Positions 5,507 through 8,418 of a stretch of DNA of 8,418 bases are shown here, in pieces. How positions within the stretch are numbered: the stretch's first letter is position 1; each line of letters opens with the position of its first letter. The notes under the pieces were generated by a model, which worked only from the letters and a program-made list of their open reading frames with translations, made no database searches and was not told the DNA's origin. Position numbers and translations under genes: made by a program. The stretch is from CAZPEV01 sp964585635 (lineage in GTDB: Bacteria > Zixibacteria > MSB-5A5 > GN15 > JAAZOE01), in assembly GCA_964585635.1 (NCBI GenBank), contig CAZPEV010000147.1:1-8418 (forward strand), given 5' to 3'.

Positions 5507-6900
5507 AGTGCTTTTTGGCGGTGTTGGCATTGACTGCGATTATGGCCGTGTCGGCCGACGCTATGATGGAAGATACGACCAGCTTCGGCCGGTTTGGGAA
5601 AATCGTTCTGTATCGCCCGACGCTTCATCCCTCCCGCGTGGTGCTTTTTATCTCCGGCGACGGCGGCTGGAACCTGGGGGTGGTGGACATGGCGCGGTCG
5701 CTGGCGGGATTGGATGCCATGGTGGTCGGCATTAATATTACTCACTACCTGGGGGAGTTGGAGAAGGCATCCGATCAATGCTCCTATCCGGCGGCGGATT
5801 TCGAGGCGCTCAGCCAGTACTTGCAGAAGAAACTCGAATTCCCGGACTACCATGTACCGGTCTTGATCGGGTACTCTTCCGGGGCGACGTTGGTATACGC
5901 CGTACTCGTCCAGGCCCCACCGAATACATTCGCCGGTGCGATTAGTATGGGGTTCTGTCCCGACTTGCCCCTGACCAAACCGTTTTGCCGCGGCAATGGT
6001 CTCGCATGGGAGCCGGGCCCGAAAGGGAAAGGGTATAGTTTTTTGCCATCCTCGACCCTGATTGACCCTTGGGTGGCGTTCCAGGGGGATATCGATCAGG
6101 TTTGCGCCGCCAAAGCGGTCGCGGCCTATGTCAAACAGGTGACGATGGGGAAGCTGGTGCCCCTTCAACACGTGGGACATGGATTCTCGGTTCAGAAGAA
6201 CTGGCTGCCGCAATTAAGGCAGGAATTGACGGCCATCGAGGAACCGCAGAGCCAGACCGCTGTCGCCGATACCGGCATTGTCAAGGGCCTTCCGCTGGTC
6301 GAAGTTCCGGACGTCAAGGCGGACAGGGATGTTCTGGCGGTCATCATCTCCGGCGACGGCGGTTGGGCCAGCATCGATCGGCAACTGGGCGACTATTTTT
6401 CATCCCAGGGCATTCCGACGGTGGGCTTGAATTCGCTCAAGTACTTCTGGGTCCGTCGCACGCCCGACAGCGCGGCGATCGATCTCCAGCGGATCATCGA
6501 CCACTATTCGACGGTCTGGCAGAAGAAAAAGCTGCTGTTGGTGGGATACTCGCGCGGTGCCGACGTTCTCCCCTTTATGGCCAACCGGCTTCCCCAGGAT
6601 ATCAAGGCCCGGGTGCTGGCGGTGGCCCTGCTGGGCCTCGAAGATTCGGTCGATTTCAAATTCCACTTGTCGGACTGGCTGGGCGGATCGTCTAACAAAG
6701 AGGCCCTGCCGGTCAAACCGGAGGTCGAAAAGCTGGCCGGGATGAAAGTCCTGTGCTTCTGTGGCGAAAGCGAGGACAATTCGCTCTGTCTGCGGCTCGA
6801 TACGACGGTGGTGAAAGCGGTCCGGATGGGCGGGGGACATCATTTCGGCGGAAACTACAAAACCATCGCCGAGATCATATTCAATTATGTCTTCCGGTAG
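5503..6900 (+). CDS. acvB: AcvB/VirJ-type periplasmic alpha/beta hydrolase, probable aminoacyl-PG hydrolase
   Basis: This 465-residue protein has the length and two-domain layout of Agrobacterium AcvB. A signal peptide covers residues 1-20 (MKCFLAVLALTAIMAVSADA), so the protein is exported. Both halves are alpha/beta-hydrolase-like and share the block SGDGGW (51-56 and 283-288). The N-half has GYSSG (nucleophile S125), acidic candidates D196/D198 and H226 in VGHGFS. The C-half is VirJ-like with SLKYFWVRRTPDSAAIDL (311-328), GYSRGADVLPF (348-358, nucleophile S350), acidic CGESED (420-425) and GGGHHFGG (443-450) with H446/H447. AcvB of Agrobacterium is reported to hydrolyse lysyl-phosphatidylglycerol, and acvB/atvA lies next to lpiA (mprF) in rhizobia. 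The same order here supports that role. The ATG at 5503 overlaps the mprF stop, with AGGAG about 10 bases upstream inside mprF, implying translational coupling. Family and context are strong; the substrate is inferred. Confidence 0.9.
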   Translation: MKCFLAVLALTAIMAVSADAMMEDTTSFGRFGKIVLYRPTLHPSRVVLFISGDGGWNLGVVDMARSLAGLDAMVVGINITHYLGELEKASDQCSYPAADFEALSQYLQKKLEFPDYHVPVLIGYSSGATLVYAVLVQAPPNTFAGAISMGFCPDLPLTKPFCRGNGLAWEPGPKGKGYSFLPSSTLIDPWVAFQGDIDQVCAAKAVAAYVKQVTMGKLVPLQHVGHGFSVQKNWLPQLRQELTAIEEPQSQTAVADTGIVKGLPLVEVPDVKADRDVLAVIISGDGGWASIDRQLGDYFSSQGIPTVGLNSLKYFWVRRTPDSAAIDLQRIIDHYSTVWQKKKLLLVGYSRGADVLPFMANRLPQDIKARVLAVALLGLEDSVDFKFHLSDWLGGSSNKEALPVKPEVEKLAGMKVLCFCGESEDNSLCLRLDTTVVKAVRMGGGHHFGGNYKTIAEIIFNYVFR

Positions 6901-6913
6901 ATGGAGGAAAATA

Positions 6914-7522
6914 ATGAGCAAATTGACGGAGAATATCAGCAAGTACCGACAGAATCTGCATGGGTCCAATCCGATCTTTATCAATCGCTGGTCGCCGCGG
7001 GCGATGACCGGCGAATCGGTTTCCGACGACGACCTGATGGCCATGTTCGAAGCGGCCCATTGGGCGCCATCGTCGTTCAACAACCAGCCCTGGCGCTTCA
7101 TTTATGCCCGGCGGGGACAGCCGGAATGGGGGCGATTCTTCGGGCTGCTGGTGGATGCCAATCAGACCTGGTGCAAGGATGCCGGGGTGCTGATGGTTGT
7201 TGTCGCCAAGACCACGTTCGACCATAACGGCAAACCGGCCCGCACCCATGCCTTTGACGCCGGTGCGGCCTGGGGGATGTTTGCCCTTGAGGGAGCCATG
7301 CGCGGCCTGGTGGTACACGGCATGCAGGGATTCGATTATGACCTCGCCAAGATTGACCTGAACATCCCCGACGGCTACGAGGTGCAGGCGATGGTGGCTG
7401 TCGGTGTCCTGGCCGATCCTGCCGTATTGCCGGAGGCGCAACGCGAGAGGGAGAAGCCGTCGCAGCGCAAGGAATTGACGCGTGTGATCGCCGCCGGGCG
7501 GTTCACGGACGGTATTCGCTGA
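6914..7522 (+). CDS. Nitroreductase family FMN-dependent oxidoreductase
   Basis: The 202-residue length is typical of single-domain nitroreductases, which bind FMN and usually use NAD(P)H to reduce nitro compounds, quinones or related substrates. The FMN-binding opening is clear: NRWSPRAMTGESVSDDDLMAMFEAA (24-48), followed by HWAPSSFNNQPWRF (49-62). A central FDAGAAWGMFALEGAMRGLVVHGMQGF (114-140) supplies the cofactor-contacting helix. VQAMVAVGVL (157-166) forms the last core strand, before a charged tail (EAQREREKPSQRKEL). I chose ATG 6914 over the in-frame ATG at 6887 because GGAGG lies ahead of it at the normal spacing and the upstream option overlaps the acvB end. It follows the acvB stop by 13 bases, so it is very likely the third gene of the mprF operon. 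There is no signal peptide, so it acts in the cytoplasm. Its substrate and link to lipid aminoacylation are unknown. Confidence 0.9.
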   Translation: MSKLTENISKYRQNLHGSNPIFINRWSPRAMTGESVSDDDLMAMFEAAHWAPSSFNNQPWRFIYARRGQPEWGRFFGLLVDANQTWCKDAGVLMVVVAKTTFDHNGKPARTHAFDAGAAWGMFALEGAMRGLVVHGMQGFDYDLAKIDLNIPDGYEVQAMVAVGVLADPAVLPEAQREREKPSQRKELTRVIAAGRFTDGIR

Positions 7523-7630
7523 CGGCGGTGATTTCTTTCAGATTGGTTTGGCACGAGAGGACAATAGGCATCCCGCCCGTTGCCTTCAACTCCGGCTGAA
7601 GTGCCAGGTATTAGATGTCAATCACTTGTC

Positions 7631-7650
7631 CCTGCGTCTAAAGAGGCAGG
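7631..7650. repeat. Imperfect hairpin in the convergent intergenic region
   Basis: CCTGC (7631-7635) and GCAGG (7646-7650) enclose a smaller TCT/AGA match (7637-7639 with 7642-7644), giving a compact hairpin with one G-G mismatch on each side of the inner stem. It lies about 30 bp left of the larger perfect repeat. It may be part of the same intergenic element; alone it is weak. Confidence 0.25.
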
Positions 7651-7680
7651 CCACCGCGTCTCTCAGGAAAAAGCGGGTCA

Positions 7681-7704
7681 CCCACCGCAACAAGTTGCGG
7701 TGGG
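7681..7704. repeat. Perfect 11-bp inverted repeat between convergent genes
   Basis: CCCACCGCAAC (7681-7691) and GTTGCGGTGGG (7694-7704) are exact complements separated by only AA, giving a very stable hairpin on either strand. It lies between the stop codons of the convergent nitroreductase (7522) and acetyltransferase (7737), where a two-way terminator would be useful. On the minus strand five T follow after eight bases (7672-7668), which is farther than in a normal intrinsic terminator; on the plus strand no T-tract follows. The alternative is a dispersed REP-like palindrome. The surrounding 7523-7736 holds no supported gene. Confidence 0.6.
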
Positions 7705-7736
7705 CCACCGACCAACAGGCAACCAGTCCTATCCGA

Positions 7737-8267
7737 CTATACGCCGGCCCAATCGGATTTCGTGAGCAAGTACGAGGGATGCATCAAACCGGTCGGTTCA
7801 TAGTACTCGTCATGGGAATAGGTGAATCCAAGCTGATGCAATAACCTCCGCGAAACGTCATTATTTGGGTTATGGCCGGCAAAAATGGCGGAGGCGGTCA
7901 ATTCTAAAAAACCATATCGGATTATTTCGCGGCCTATTTCGCTGCCGTACCCTTTACCCCAGTATGGTCTCATTAAATGAATCCCGATTTCGTAAATACG
8001 GTCTTCCATCTTATATGGCCGCAGGCCGCCACAGCCAAGAAATTCATCATTATTGATTGAGAACAAGGGCCAGTATTGAACATGATACAATTCCGCGAAG
8101 GCTATTTCCCGCTCAATTCTATGTCGTATCGCATCGTCATCGAAAGGACCACCTATATACTTGGTTACTTCCGGGTCTTGCCATAGGGAGATCGCCAATT
8201 TGAGATCGTCTAACGACCAGATCCGAAATCCCACTCTTTTTGTGGACAGGAAGTACTTTTCCGCCAC
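7737..8267 (-). CDS. GNAT family N-acetyltransferase (RimJ/RimL-like)
   Basis: A 176-residue single-domain GNAT protein that should transfer acetyl from acetyl-CoA to an amine. It opens with the RimJ/RimL-like pattern LSTKRVGFRIWSLDDLKLAISLWQDPEVTKYIGG (7-40). The substrate-side strands are WPLFSINNDEFLGCGGLRPY (66-85) and YEIGIHLMRPYWGKGYGSE (92-110), in which RPYWGKGYG (100-108) matches the acetyl-CoA pyrophosphate loop. The end of the fold is AGHNPNNDVSRRLLHQLGF (130-148). I chose GTG at 8267 because AAGGAG lies seven bases upstream; an ATG at 8345 would add an unrelated tail encoded by the leader's inverted repeat. Counting 7921-8160 gives about 45% GC, against about 62% in the nitroreductase stretch 7261-7380, which suggests horizontal acquisition. 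The target (protein terminus, antibiotic or small molecule) cannot be told. Confidence 0.88.
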   Translation of the reverse strand: MAEKYFLSTKRVGFRIWSLDDLKLAISLWQDPEVTKYIGGPFDDDAIRHRIEREIAFAELYHVQYWPLFSINNDEFLGCGGLRPYKMEDRIYEIGIHLMRPYWGKGYGSEIGREIIRYGFLELTASAIFAGHNPNNDVSRRLLHQLGFTYSHDEYYEPTGLMHPSYLLTKSDWAGV

Positions 8268-8312
8268 GTCCACTCTCCTTCTCACACAAATCGCAGGTAT
8301 CCTACCCGCCGT

Positions 8313-8329
8313 TTGACCGGAGGGGTCAA
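8313..8329. repeat. Inverted repeat in the acetyltransferase leader
   Basis: TTGACC (8313-8318) and GGTCAA (8324-8329) are perfect 6-bp complements around a GGAGG spacer. The site lies about 46 bp upstream of the GTG start and downstream of the -10 candidate, so it could be an operator or an mRNA leader hairpin. Part of it (CCGGAGGGGTC, 8317-8327) recurs at 1304-1314 in the leader of the other minus-strand gene. Confidence 0.4.
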
Positions 8330-8376
8330 TTCCCGCATTTGCCACAACTTCGATGGTGAATGCGACCGCGCCCCCT

Positions 8377-8382
8377 ATTATA
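8377..8382 (-). promoter_or_regulatory. Candidate -10 box for the acetyltransferase gene
   Basis: Read on the minus strand this is a perfect TATAAT, lying in the 11-bp palindrome CCTATTATAGG (8374-8384). The sequence 17-18 bp upstream (GTATAG or TGTATA) is a poor -35 box, so recognition would lean on the -10 or on an activator. The predicted start near 8370 gives a leader of about 100 nt that includes the TTGACC/GGTCAA repeat. Confidence 0.35.
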
Positions 8383-8418
8383 GGATGAACACTCTCACTC
8401 TATACATATGCCCGGCCG

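Noticed and set aside
5410..6213. 267-codon minus-strand open frame opposite mprF and acvB
   Set aside because: It is His/Arg/Gln-rich, low in protein-like pattern, and fully antisense to two well-identified genes.
6400..7101. 233-codon minus-strand open frame opposite acvB and the nitroreductase
   Set aside because: It is antisense to two clear genes and has no family resemblance.
7548..7844. 98-codon plus-strand open frame in the convergent region
   Set aside because: It reads through the inverted repeat and into the acetyltransferase antisense, is Arg-rich, and lacks a good ribosome site or family match.
8268..8345. N-terminal extension of the acetyltransferase from an ATG at 8345
   Set aside because: The extra residues precede the usual GNAT start, are encoded by a leader with an inverted repeat, and the GTG at 8267 has an excellent AAGGAG site.
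1..8418. CRISPR array, tRNA, rRNA, IS element or prophage genes
   Set aside because: No regularly spaced direct repeats, no cloverleaf or rRNA-like stretch, and no transposase, integrase or phage protein was seen in any frame.

Overview
This 8.4-kb window looks like a piece of a bacterial chromosome from the FCB superphylum, probably an uncultured Zixibacteria-like or related candidate-phylum lineage. The main clue is the secreted protein at 409-1248 (minus strand). It ends in a C-terminal sorting/FlgD-like domain containing the motif QNYPNPFNPSTTISFSLPE, which is typical of those groups. Most genes are GC-rich (about 60% in the stretches I counted) and several have clear Shine-Dalgarno sites. 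The phylum assignment is inference, because no rRNA or marker gene is present.

Layout. The left end (1-1248) is on the minus strand. It holds a secreted cohesin-like protein, a strong intrinsic terminator, and the N-terminal third of a Hanks-type Ser/Thr protein kinase that runs off the window edge. A non-coding divergent region of about 280 bp (1249-1529) contains several inverted repeats and a TATATA-type promoter candidate. From 1530 to 7522 everything is on the plus strand: a DUF169 family protein, an orphan four-helix membrane protein, and then a compact three-gene operon, mprF - acvB - nitroreductase. A non-coding stretch of 214 bp with a perfect 11-bp inverted repeat follows. The right end is a minus-strand, comparatively AT-rich GNAT acetyltransferase (7737-8267) with its leader.

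How the genes work together. The core is the mprF-acvB pair, whose reading frames overlap by four bases (ATGA). MprF makes aminoacyl-phosphatidylglycerol from PG and aminoacyl-tRNA and flips it. AcvB-type periplasmic proteins are known in Agrobacterium/Rhizobium to pair with LpiA/MprF and to hydrolyse lysyl-PG. The window therefore appears to encode a make-and-break module for membrane surface charge, outside the proteobacterial setting where it was described. A nitroreductase-fold flavoprotein starts 13 nt downstream and is probably co-transcribed; its role in the module is unknown.

I found no CRISPR array, tRNA, rRNA, insertion sequence or prophage gene. Regulatory calls rest on visual matches to consensus and are low to moderate in confidence.
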